Source: Heterohyrax brucei
Lineage: Eukaryota; Chordata; Mammalia; Hyracoidea; Procaviidae
Length of the DNA stretch: 64,000 bases
Reading direction: 5' to 3'
Assembly (NCBI GenBank): GCA_028571685.1
Contig: CM053143.1
Coordinates: 136,682,829-136,746,828 of the forward strand
This document shows positions 1-9,056 of this stretch, one piece after another. A program made the position numbers and the translations under genes. Every line of letters starts with the position of its first letter. Position 1 is the first letter of the stretch. A model generated the notes under the pieces. That model saw only the letters and a list, made by a program, of their open reading frames with translations. It did no database searches and had not been told where the DNA came from.

Positions 1-1477
1 AATGTGGCCATGTAAATTTTGGCCACCGGGATGTGAGAGGAAGTGATAGGTGCCACTTCCAAGTCTCGCCCCTAAAGAGAGTAAGCATGTCCTCTTTCTT
101 TCTCCTTCCCACTTCCCAGGAGCTAGAATGCAACCACGGGAGTGAGTCATCTTAAGAATATTTGGACAACAGCGACACTTTAGGATTTGGGGGGAAAAAT
201 AGAGAAAGAGCCTCAGTCTCTGTTATTAGTCAGGAACTATGAGATTTAGCTGAACCAGCAAACAAACTCCAATCTCAGTGGCTTAAAAGCAATGGTTTAT
301 TTCTCACTCCCACAAGTCTGCTGCAGCTCTGGGCAAATTTTCAAGATATCTGTCCTTCGTAGGATGCTTCAGTGTATACATCCATACCAACAATGCTCCC
401 ATTAATCTCAATGGGAGGGAAAGAGAGCACAAGATAGCCCTGTACTGACAACTAAATACTTTTATGACATACATCACACTCATTCACCTGTCATTGGCCA
501 AAGTAAGTTACATGACCAAATCTAACCTCAAGGGGACAGAGAAGTACAATCCTTCCTTATTTCTAGAGGAAGAAACATCAAAAAAAAATTTTCAGCGAAA
601 CTAATATCTACCAAAGTATTGTACGCCATCAAGTTGTCAAACCAGCCCTAGGCTTCTATCTAGGCAGTTACCTGATAGAGAGATAATTTCTATCATAATT
701 AAGTTGCAGAGTTGGGGAGTTTCCTATCATAGAGCTTGGCCTGTATCATAAGCAGCGATGTCGTGCATACGGCTATTAAAGAATGGATTTGAGACCTGTC
801 TACCTACTGGTTGGTTCTAAAGTCATTGGCAAGGAAAAGCAAAGGCGCAGATAGTTTCTAGTTACCTTTCCAGATTAAGTCTCTGTCCTTTTCTACTCCA
901 TTCATGCACAGGGAGGGTGATGTTTGCACATCACATCAATTAGTCACCCTTCTGAGTTTTGGTTGAGTTTAGCCAGTGAGAGGTTCTAATATAAAGATCA
1001 GAGGATAAGAAGAGAAAAATTTCAGAGTATTTATTCCCTGTGTCTGTTTGTCTGTCTATCTGTCTGTCTAGAATCATAGTTTGGCCCATGGCTAGGTTTT
1101 TCTACCAAAGGCTGTACTCCCTATTAGAAGGCCCTTTTCTTAGCTACAACTTTTACCAGCTTCTAGTAATCTCTTCCTCCCATTGACCTGTTCTAAGTGT
1201 AGGAGTAGTGACTTGTTAGCTCCAGTACTTCACTATCCTGTAATACTCTTCACACCTTTGTAGAATCCCTTCACTAGCTGCTCTTTAATTATCACTGTTA
1301 TCTATTTCCTGCCAGTACCCCAGTCAATACAATATTTCTTCAAATTCGAGCTATCAGGTAAAACAACCAATGACGTAAGAAATGAGCAGAATGCACATTC
1401 CAAAAGAATTATCTTTTATAGCAACACTATAATGAATCAAACCAAACATGGATAAGGACCCAAATCTCATAGTCTTC
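1..1477. other. Non-genic sequence with eroded ancient repeats
   Basis: No coding exon or recent repeat is recognised. Two parts look like old interspersed repeat but I cannot name the family. About 1-200 has a 'ggaagtgatag..ccacttcc' stretch. About 240-540 has a 'ggtttatttctcactcccac' start and a later 'attggccaaagtaagttac' block, apparently in the opposite orientation. The rest is moderately AT-rich with nothing distinctive except one short tetranucleotide run. Confidence 0.4.
1040..1070. repeat. Short (TGTC)n microsatellite
   Basis: About seven interrupted TGTC/TATC tetranucleotides. Too short to suggest a function. Confidence 0.8.
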
Positions 1478-1540
1478 AAACTGCCAACCTTTTGGTTAAC
1501 AGCTGTAGCTCTTAACTGCTATGCCACCTGAGTTTTCTTA
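1478..1540 (-). repeat. Afrotherian SINE, 5' fragment
   Basis: The complement of the SINE head is readable: 'ctgccaaccttttggttaac' followed by the 'atgccacc' 5' end. Only the tRNA-related part with the B-box-like region is left. It lies head-to-head with the plus-strand SINE that follows. Confidence 0.75.
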
Positions 1541-1584
1541 GGAAACTTTTATTTGGCATTGTTGTAGCTAGGAGAGAAACTCTA

Positions 1585-1716
1585 AATGGTTAACCAAAAG
1601 GTCGATAGTTCAGATCTACCAGGCACTCCTTCAAAACTCTATGGCACAATTCTACTCTGTCCTATAGGGTGGCTATGAGTCAGAATCAGCTTCATGGTGC
1701 TGGGTTTGGTTTGGAT
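1585..1716 (+). repeat. Afrotherian short SINE
   Basis: Contains the family landmarks 'ggttaaccaaaaggtcgata', 'caggcactccttcaaaactc', 'tctactctgtcctatagggt' and a 'gggtttggtttgg' tail. The 5' promoter part is badly eroded. With the preceding minus-strand fragment it makes a short inverted SINE pair. Confidence 0.85.
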
Positions 1717-3134
1717 TGGTCCCTGAGTGAAGCCAAGTGGTATCTGGAATGTAGGTGACTCAAGGCCAAATAACTGTAGTCAAAAGCTATTTGACTTACT
1801 TATTCCAAAATTAAAGCTTACTCCCAAATATCTCCATTATTCATTTCAAATATCACTGATTTACCAGCTTGATTCTTTTGCTGGAGCTCCACTGAGTTCA
1901 GCCAGGAAGCTCTGAATTACAGCATGGATTCTGCCAAGTTTATGTTTGAACAAGGTTCAAAGACATGTCCAAAAATCTCAAAGGCCACAAAAAGTATAGC
2001 TCACAGACTAATTTATTCCATGGTGGAAGAAAAGACGAAAGGAAGGGAAAAATCTGCCTATCAAGCAGAGAGAGAGAGAGAGAGAGAGTGATTCTGTAAC
2101 TCCTACATTACCAGTGGTACCTGTATCACCCACTTAGTTTTCAGCCTCTGGGGTTTGTTGAGCATCTGCTTTTCCCCTGACAGTGTGTGCTGCTGCCAGG
2201 TTGGGCCTTTTAGGACCATCTGAGACCAAAGAAATGAACATGTGCTGCAAATTACTGTTTTACAGGGGATTGTATGAGATGATCCTGAGTCAATTATTTT
2301 TTAGGTAAAAGAGTGATTTTGAGGTTTTTTGTTTTTTTAAAGTGGCACACGTAGGTAACTCTAGGTTCTGGAGGTAGAATTAGGTATACACATACAACTA
2401 TGTACCACTATATTCTGAAGGCATGGTTGTGGAAGGTGGCAAGAAAAAAAAAATCCATAGTACCTACAGAAAATTCAGACACACTCAATGATTCAGCATG
2501 CTTCTGTTAATAAAACACATGGTATCAACCAAAAATTCAAAACAGAAAATAATTGGGTATAGAAAGGGTTAAAAGAAGATTTCCTCTTCTACTTTTTTTT
2601 CTAAGGCAAAAACCTTGTTTTGGCATTGTTCTCCATGGGGTACACATGTTAGGGGACCTAGGGACAAATAACCTTGCCCAGGGGATAGCTTCCAGGCATC
2701 TAAACATATCAGCCCCCAGAGGCAGATCTGCAGCTACCAAAAAGGGAGGCAAAAGCTCATGGAAAATGATTTTGCCCACCAAGAAATCCAGGATGGAAAT
2801 TTCTCTATGCTCCAACAGCAGAGATAGAAAGAAAATTTTAAATGTCAGATTCTTCATCTACTTACAGAAACATTTAGCCATTCTAAGACAAAACAAATAA
2901 TACCAACAAAATCATACATATTTGTTAGGATGCTCTTGGCTGCAAGTGACTGAATATACACACAAAAGTGGCTTGTCTGGTTTTCTGTCATTCATACAAC
3001 CAAAGTAAATGATTCCAGCTTTGGTTAATCAAGTAGCCACATGGGCCAGAGCTCTGAGCTGTGGCTTCTGGGATTCTCTTCTCTTCCTGCTGTTGTCTGA
3101 AGATGATTGCTCTGGATCCAAGAATCAGGAATAT
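1717..3134. other. Unrecognised non-genic sequence
   Basis: Holds a short AG microsatellite and nothing I can assign with confidence. Open frames of about 106-115 codons overlap on both strands around 2540-2900. They have no recognisable domain or splice signals and I regard them as chance. About 2910-3010 ('ctcttggctgcaagtgactg') resembles an old interspersed repeat of unknown family. Confidence 0.4.
2067..2088. repeat. (AG)11 microsatellite
   Basis: Uninterrupted AG dinucleotide run. Confidence 0.9.
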
Positions 3135-3294
3135 TGTGGACTGAATTATATCCCCTCAAAATGTGTGTTGAAGTCCTACCTCCTAAACTCTGTACATGTA
3201 AATCTGACCCTGCTTGGAAATAAGGGGTTTCTTTTGTTTCTTTAAAGAGGTTGTATCAGAGTAGGGTGGGTCCTAAACCTAATCCTATCTTTTT

Positions 3295-3407
3295 AAATAA
3301 ATATATATTATATATTGTATATTGTATATTATACATTACACATTAATTCTATTCTATTCTATTATCATATTATATTGTATTGTATTGCACTGCATTGTAT
3401 TGTATAT
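3295..3407. repeat. AT-rich simple sequence, left block
   Basis: Degenerate TATAT/TGTAT/TTCTA repeats ('tatattatatattgtatatt', 'attctattctattctattat'). Continues on the far side of the SINE at 3408-3565. Confidence 0.85.
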
Positions 3408-3565
3408 GGAAACCCTAGTGGCATAGTGGTTAAGTGCTATGGCTGCTAACCAAAACGTCAGCAGTTCAAATCCTCCAGGTACTCCTTGGAAACTCTATGG
3501 GCAGTTCTACTCTGACCTATAGGGTCACTGTGAGTCAAAATTGATTCGTCAGCACTGGGTTTGGG
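3408..3565 (+). repeat. Afrotherian short SINE, near full length
   Basis: Starts 'ggaaaccctagtggcatagtgg', has the tRNA-like B-box region 'cagttcaaatcctcc', then 'tactccttggaaactctatg' and a 'cactgggtttggg' end. It sits inside the AT-rich simple repeat. About 158 bp, the usual length here. Confidence 0.9.
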
Positions 3566-3695
3566 ATTATGTTATATATTGTATATTATATACTTAATGT
3601 TATATATTGTATATTATATACCATATATCATACATTATATATTACACATTGTATTATACTATGTATTGTCTATTATCTATTTATATTTATATGAT
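3566..3695. repeat. AT-rich simple sequence, right block
   Basis: Continuation of the TATATTGTA-type repeat ('gttatatattgtatattata') after the SINE. A short plus-strand open frame here encodes only low-complexity Y/I/L residues and is not a gene. Confidence 0.85.
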
Positions 3696-4235
3696 GGTGC
3701 TTTAAGTGAATATTTACAATCCAAGTCAATGTGTCATACAAAACCTTACAGGCACTGCTATGTAATTCTAGCTGCTCTTCCCATCGTATGACAGCACACT
3801 CCTCCTTTTACCCTGCATTTCCTGTGTTCACTCAACCATGTACTGTCTCCCTCTGCTCTCTCATTTGCCTCCCAACAGGAGCAACCCAGTTAGCCTCATG
3901 TACCTATTTAAGCAATGGAAACTTGGTGGCATAGTGGTTGAGTGCTACATCTGCTAACCAGAAGGTCAGCCATTCAAATCCTCCAGGTGCTCCTTGGCAA
4001 CTCACTATGAGTTGGAATCTACTTGATGGCAGCGGCTTTGGCTTCATCTACTGAAGCCAAGAAGCACACTCTTCACGTGTATCATTTTGTGTTTTATAGT
4101 CCAATCCAATCTTTATCTGAAAAGCTGACTTCAGAAATGTTTTCACTTCTGGGCTAGCAGAGAGTTGGGGGCCATGTCTTACAGGGACCCTCCAGTCCAT
4201 CAGACCGTTGAGTCTGGTGTTTTTAATGGTAAATC
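3696..4235 (-). mobile_element. Older L1 3' UTR fragment
   Basis: On the minus strand this is an older L1 3' UTR. Landmarks on the plus strand are 'gtgctttaagtgaatattta', 'acagcacactcctcctttta', 'gccaagaagcacactcttca' and 'gtccaatccaatctttatct'. It has no ORF2 part. It lies within the MLT1 LTR and is itself split by a SINE at 3917-4040. Confidence 0.6.
3917..4040 (+). repeat. Afrotherian short SINE with internal deletion
   Basis: Head 'ggaaacttggtggcatagtgg' and middle 'ctccaggtgctccttggcaa' are clear, but the usual 'ctatggggcagttctactct' block is missing. The sequence jumps directly to 'actcactatgagttggaat'. Confidence 0.85.
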
Positions 4236-4630
4236 TAATCACTTCTAAACGGTGTCTTATAAAAAGAGCAGATGAAACACAAACACAGACACACAGGGAA
4301 AAAAAGATAAAGGACAGAGAGATGCAAACACAAACCCAGGAAAGCCAAGGACTACAGCAGCTAATAGAAGTGGAAAGAAACAAAGAACTTTCTCCTACAG
4401 TTAATGCCTACCTTCAGAAGTCCAGCATCCTGAACTGTAAGAAAATAAATTTCTGTTCTCTGAAGTCACCCACTTGTTGTATTCTTGGTATTGCAGTACT
4501 GGGTAACTAAGACAACACTCCACTTGACGTCATCCAGATGCAGCAAGGAAAACCCTCGGCTTTTTCTTCAGGTTTCTTTCATTCTTACTTTCCCAGGGAG
4601 GAAAAACCCTTTCCCAGATCCCCATACATC

Positions 4631-5810
4631 TTCTTTTTTTTTTTTTTTTTTTTTGACTTTTTTTAAATTTATTTAACATGACTAAGTGAAAATGTACATT
4701 CCTGTATAAATTTACATGCCCACCTACAAGCAGCTTCCACTGCTCTCCCTGTCCGGTGACAGCACACTATTCCTCTCTGCTCCATACAGGTCTCATCTTC
4801 CCAACAGCTTCCTTTCCCCTCCTCTCCACCCACTCTCCTTCCTCCAGCCAGAGGTCCGCAGGATGATATCCTATAGATGTACAGAACCATAAAGTGCTTC
4901 CAATATATGGTCACTCTGCCTTGCCAAGTCCAATCCATTCCTGTCCAAAGAGTGGACCTTCTTTATAATTTATGGGTAAGGGCAGCATCAGGGCTGGGGG
5001 CCATGCTCTCAGGGGAACCTCGAAACCGCTGGACCATCAATTGAGGTCTTTTAGTGGAGATCTCAGGATGCACCCCCTTTTATTCTTGTGTTGCCAGTGA
5101 GACTCCTCTCTGTGAGCTCCATTGTGGCTATCGCTCGTGGTGGCCGGGCACCATCCAGTTCTTCGGTCCCAAGTCGATGTAGGCAGCTACTCTTGTGGGT
5201 CTCTCTGTCTTCTAGGTTGTCTTTACCGCATGTCATTTTGGTCCTCAGTGAGCATCCATTCCTGCTGAGTTGGGACCATTTGCTGTGTCTTCGGATGGCA
5301 GCTTGGCAGCTTTTAAGACCCCAGATGCCACTCACCAATGTGGGGTGCAGAGAGCTCTCTTAGCAAAACACTAGTTGTGCCAATTGGCCTCGATTTCACC
5401 TAAGAGCATGGTCCCCTGCCCCCTGCCCCAGCTACTCTATCCTTGCAATATTGGGTTAAGCTGGAAGGAGTACTCAAGTTATGCTGAAGTCCACTTAATG
5501 TTGTTCTTGTTTCTAATGTGTGCTATCACCGCTTTCTCCCAACCAGATTTCTAGCAACTATCTAAACTAAGCCCTCACCCCACTCACCCTCCCTCCCTCC
5601 CCTCCCTTGCAGCTGTCAAAGAGTCCTTTCTTCTATACACAAGTCTGTTTTTGAGATTTTATCGTAGAGGTCTTACGTAATATTTGTCCTTTTGTCACTG
5701 ACTACTTTCACTCAACATAATGTCTTCCAGCTGAAATCAGGTTAGGAGATATTTCCTGGAATCATCATTATTCTTTATCATTGCCTAGTGCTCCATTGAG
5801 CAATAATTTA
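4631..5810 (-). mobile_element. 5'-truncated L1: poly(A) tail, 3' UTR and end of ORF2
   Basis: A T-run at about 4632-4654 is the poly(A) tail of a minus-strand L1. The roughly 1-kb 3' UTR follows. It shares blocks with the plus-strand copies near 36, 39 and 47 kb, for example the complement of 'gtctggggtcttaaa' near 5310. It includes a C-rich CCTCCC tract near 5580 that is G-rich on the L1 sense strand. At 5690-5800 the sequence reaches the end of ORF2 and stops at the mariner-derived element. No intact coding frame is left. Confidence 0.85.
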
Positions 5811-6370
5811 TATGAGGGCTGACAATTAAGTTTGTGAACTGAATTGTTCTAAGTGCTACACACCTCATTGTTGAATATCACTATGGTTACCTTTGAAGTC
5901 CTTCCCTTAGGAAGCTATCCACTGATGCCAGCACCTATTCCAGACTTCAAAGTAATTTTGGAACTCTTTTTGGAATGGCAATTGTACATGGTGGCAAGGT
6001 GGCAAGTTCGTGAACTTAATTGTATAGTTGTCTGTGAGGGAGTTTTTAGACAGTAAACAAATAACTGTATTGGAACAGCCTGCCTACTCACCCGATCTGG
6101 CCCCCAGTGATTTTTTCTTTACCTGGAGATAAAAGAAATATCGAAAGGAAGACATTTTGATGATGTTCAGGGCATCAAGGGTAATACGATGAGATGACAG
6201 TTTTGATGGCCATTCCAAAAAAAAAAAGAGTTCCAAAATTGCTTTGAAGGGTGGACTAGGCACTAGCATTGGTGCACAGCTTCCCAAGGGGAGTACTTTG
6301 AAGAGCCCATAGTGAGGCACGTAGCACTTTTTCTAGGATGAGTTCGCAAACTTAATTGGCAGTGTTCATA
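5811..6370 (+). mobile_element. Mariner-derived foldback element with arms of about 170 bp (copy 1)
   Basis: The outer ends are inverted ('ctgacaattaagtttgtgaa' at the left; 'gttcgcaaacttaattggca' at the right) and abut TA dinucleotides. The inversion continues inward for about 160-175 bp: left arm about 5811-5985, right arm about 6209-6370. Both arms share 'aagtgctac', 'cccttgggaagct'-like and 'ttttggaactctttttggaa'-like blocks. The core keeps a mariner transposase remnant. Flanking L1 sequence stops at its left edge and a different L1 fragment begins at its right edge. Confidence 0.75.
6061..6175 (+). pseudogene. Mariner transposase remnant, third catalytic Asp region
   Basis: One frame from 6079 reads PAYSPDLAPSDFFF. 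This is the conserved mariner/Tc1-family block carrying the last Asp of the DDD triad. Stop codons follow a few codons later, and no part of the N-terminal DNA-binding domain or the first two catalytic residues is present. The element is therefore non-autonomous, with about 220 bp of core left. The same region is visible in copy 3 near 62490-62530. Confidence 0.75.
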
Positions 6371-6720
6371 TAATGAAATACCACACAGTGATAATAGAAA
6401 ACCTGTTAAATACTTATAACAATGTAGATGAACTTAAAAAAACATTGATGCTGAGCAAAAGAAGCCATATACAAACAAATTTACGCTGTATGTGTCCATT
6501 CATGTCTTTCAAGATGAGGCCAGCACTAATCTGCAGTGATGTAGTGATACAAATCAGAACAGAGGTTACCACCAGACAGCAGGAAAGAGCTACTGACTTA
6601 GAATGGGTCTGAGAAAACTGTCTAGGAAGATGGAGATATCCTAAATCTTGAGATGGCTAGTGTTTTCAAAGGTGCATATACGTAAAAATTTCATAGGGCT
6701 ATAAACTAAGTTTGTGCATC
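6371..6720 (+). mobile_element. Ancient L1 (L1M-type) 3' fragment
   Basis: Degenerate 'aacattgatgctgagcaaaa', 'gtccattcatgtctttcaag' and 'cagaacagaggttaccacca' match the order of the end of ORF2 and 3' region in old mammalian L1M elements. No open frame survives. Confidence 0.65.
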
Positions 6721-7719
6721 TTATTTGGTTCTAGACAGATGGCAGGCTTCCGCAGCTCTCAGGAGGCAGGTCTGCATGCCCATGCTTGCCACCTGACTGC
6801 CCTTGCTGGTCGAGGCCTCCTCGTCTCCACTGCCTTCTGCAGTGTTTCTGTTCTTACTAGCCTAGTTCTCAACCTCTGCACAAATTGATACGGCTCTTTA
6901 ATTCCTCCTAATTCATACACTCTTCCTTTATGTGGGTGACACAGAAGGTTCCCTGAGGCATAAACTTCCTGCAGTTTCCAGTCTCTGTTCAGCCCACTTC
7001 TAGGGTTTTCTGACAGTGGTACTGCTGTGAGTGGCCCCCAAGTTGATCGCCAGGTGTTGGCCCCCACAGCCTCCACCAGGGGCGCAAAGGGTAGGCCACT
7101 CTGCAGAACTGTGCAGGCTTCACCTTGGCCTAGCCTGCAGTACCTGTCACTGCGCTTTTCTTTGCGACTTTTTTCCTTCCTAAGTGAACCTTTGTGTTCT
7201 TTATTACTGTTTTTGAAATGTCTAATTTCTATTTCTTCACTCTGGCTCCTGGGATGAATGACCAAAACCTAAGGTTAACTCTTTACCCAGGGGCTTTAAC
7301 AAAGGCCACTGTGGTTTGGGACACAGGCCCTGTGAGGTACTGTGATGTGGCAGCCAAAGTGACCCAGCGAGCTGCTAGCAAAGAAGAATTCCAAACACCA
7401 AAGGCTAAGATTCAGGAAAGCCAAGACTGAAGACAGCTAATAAACTAGAGCATGACAGCTTGCTGCTCAATACAAAAGAGACATTGCCAAAGTTTCAGTG
7501 TAAAAGTCCTCTGTGTGCTTTAGTTTTTCCCTCCAAACTTCACAAATTATCCAATCCAGATTTTTCAGAGCAGAGGTGCCAACAAATTTTGGGCAGAATT
7601 CTACTTTTATTCCAAAGTGGAACAAATGATTCTCTGCCCGGAGTTGAAACACAGCAAATTCAATATGAAAATAAGCTGTAAAGCATAAACCGTCCCCTCT
7701 TTAAATTGCTGAGTATTCT
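6721..7719. other. Unrecognised sequence containing one arm of an inverted pair
   Basis: Slightly more GC-rich than its surroundings. A 168-codon open frame on the minus strand (6759-7265) has no recognisable domain and runs through the repeated 100-bp segment, so I do not call it a gene. 7400-7470 ('caggaaagccaagactgaag') may be the end of an old LTR. Confidence 0.35.
6861..6960 (-). repeat. Inverted pair, arm A (about 100 bp)
   Basis: Its reverse complement aligns nearly base for base with 7905-8009: 'ttctgtgtcacccaca', 'gaattaaagagcc.tatcaa' and 'ttgtgcag.ggttgagaact' are shared. By eye the identity is in the high 80s percent. About 55 bp in the middle belongs to no repeat family I recognise. 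The edges resemble SINE heads. Confidence 0.75.
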
Positions 7720-7915
7720 GTTGTTGTTTTGTTAGTTGCCATTGATTCCGACCCCGTGTGTACCAGAGCAGAATTGTTCCACAGGATTTTGGGGGCTGTG
7801 ATCTCAATGGAAGCAGACTGTCAGATCTTTTCTCCCATGGGACTACTGGAAAGGTTCTAACCACCAATCTTTTAGGTTAGCTGTCAAGTGCAAACCGTTT
7901 GTGCCTCCTAGGGAA
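7720..7915 (-). repeat. Afrotherian long SINE
   Basis: From its RTE-like tail ('ttgttgttttgttagttgcc') through 'ggggctgtgatctcaatgga' to the head 'gtttgtgcctcctagggaac' it follows the longer SINE layout of about 190 bp. Confidence 0.85.
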
Positions 7916-8009
7916 CGTTCTGTGTCACCCACAGGAAGCAAGAGTGGGGGAATTAGAGGGAATTAAAGAGCCATATCAACTTGTGCAGTGGTTGAGAACT
8001 CAGCTGTTA
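7905..8009 (+). repeat. Inverted pair, arm B
   Basis: Counterpart of arm A at 6861-6960. Here the shared block bridges the head of the minus-strand SINE (7720-7915) and the head of the plus-strand SINE (7981-8139), so two SINE heads flank about 60 bp of unidentified sequence. Confidence 0.75.
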
Positions 8010-8139
8010 AATGACAGGTGAGCAGTTTGAATCTACCAGCCACTCCTTGGAAACTACAGGGCAGTTTTATTCTGTTCTGCAAGGTATCCATAATCCAGAA
8101 TTGACTCGTCCACAACAGAGTTGGTTTTGGTTTTTAATC
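7981..8139 (+). repeat. Afrotherian short SINE
   Basis: 'ttgtgcagtggttgagaact', 'cagccactccttggaaacta' and a 'ttggttttggttttt' tail. Near full length and moderately diverged. Confidence 0.85.
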
Positions 8140-8211
8140 AACTTGGAAACAGAATCTGTAGTTGAGGACACATAGCTCTCTTTTACTCAATTACTATTTC
8201 TCTATTCCTAT

Positions 8212-8380
8212 TAACCAAAAAAACTAAACTCATTGCTGTGGACTTGATTCCAACACACAGTGAACCTGTGGGACAGAGCAGAACTGCTTCATAGAAATTT
8301 TCAAGGAGTGCCTGGTGGATCTGAACTGCCAACCCAACCTTTTGATTAGCAGACACAGCACTTATCCACCAGGGTTTCCC
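8212..8380 (-). repeat. Afrotherian short SINE
   Basis: Tail complement 'aaaaactaaactcattgctg', body 'gacagagcagaactgcttca' and head complement 'ttatccaccagggtttcc'. Near full length. Confidence 0.88.
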
Positions 8381-8459
8381 AATTACTGTTAATGAAAAGA
8401 AAATAGGAAGAGAGAGTGGCCACTTCTCGAGTGAACCCACCCTGCTAAGGAACCCTAAT

Positions 8460-8790
8460 CCTCTAAATCAGTGATTCTCCACCTGGCATAGTGGTTAAGT
8501 GCTACAGCTACTAACCAAAAGGTTGGCAGTTCAAGCCCATGAAGTGCTCCTTGGAAACCCTATGGGGCAGTTCTACTGTCTTATAGGGCTGCTATGAGTT
8601 GGTGTTGACTGGATGGCAATGGATTTGGTTTTGGGGAGGTCAACCTTGGCTGCACACTGGAATTACAGGCGGAGCTTTACAGAACACTACGGTCTGGATT
8701 CCAGGTGTGGTCTGGGCATCAAGATTTCTTTAAATCTCCCATGCAATTTTAATGTGCAGTAAGGCTGAACCATTGCTCTAGGTCCTACGA
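8460..8790 (+). mobile_element. MER5A-type hAT-Charlie element, split by a SINE
   Basis: The left end 'aaatcagtgattctccacc' and, after the SINE, 'tcaaccttggctgcacactg .. ctgggcatcaagatttcttt .. aatgtgcagtaaggctgaac' match the two ends of the MER5A MITE. These elements are ancient and non-autonomous. Confidence 0.75.
8480..8638 (+). repeat. Afrotherian short SINE inside MER5A
   Basis: 'ggcatagtggttaagtgcta' through 'gatttggttttgg'. The flanks 'ctccacc' and 'tcaacc' are a plausible decayed target duplication. Confidence 0.88.
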
Positions 8791-8925
8791 CTTAGACCCA
8801 GCATGATGATCAGTTGTGGACTGCTGTGACCCATAGAAATTTCACTGGTTCATTTTTGAAGAAATAGATTTCTAGGTCTTTCTTCCTACTTCATCTTAGT
8901 TTAGAAGTTACGATAAAATCTTTTC

Positions 8926-9056
8926 AGCTTCATAGCAACACATGAGCCTCCAGTGACAGACAGGTCATGGCAGTGCATGAGGTGCATTGGCTGGGAAGAG
9001 AATCCGGGTCTCCCACATGGACAGGAGAGCTCTACCACTGAAACACATCGCTTTGT
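8926..9056 (-). repeat. tRNA-Gly-derived AfroSINE, 5' part
   Basis: The minus strand reads 'tttcagtggtagagctctcc', then 'gggagacccggattct' and 'cccagccaatgcacct'. This is the body of a tRNA-Gly sequence (A box, anticodon region, B box) followed by a SINE-specific segment. The anticodon arm and acceptor stem are not intact and the 5' stem strand is missing. It is a SINE remnant and not a working tRNA gene. Confidence 0.75.

Larger units (their letters stand above)
3135..4514 (+). mobile_element. MLT1-type MaLR solo LTR, split by later insertions
   Basis: The left half starts TGTGGACTGAATTATATCCC and runs to about 3290 ('gaccctgcttggaaataagg', 'ggtgggtcctaaacctaatc'). The right half resumes at about 4240 with 'gtgtcttataaaaagagcag' and ends 'aactgtaagaaaataaattt .. 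aactaagaca'. This order and wording is the MLT1 pattern of old ERVL-MaLR LTRs, with TG..CA ends. The middle has been opened by AT-rich expansion, an L1 3' fragment and two SINEs, so an LTR of about 400 bp now spans 1.38 kb. No target duplication is recognisable. Confidence 0.7.

Noticed and set aside
3561-3791. 76-codon frame rich in Tyr/Ile/Leu resembling a membrane peptide
   Set aside because: It is the translation of the AT-rich microsatellite.
6759-7265. 168-codon open frame, minus strand
   Set aside because: No recognisable domain, biased composition, and it runs through the inverted-pair segment. No splice or promoter support.
8926-9056. tRNA-Gly gene on the minus strand
   Set aside because: A and B boxes are recognisable, but stems do not pair and SINE-specific sequence follows directly. 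It is a SINE head.
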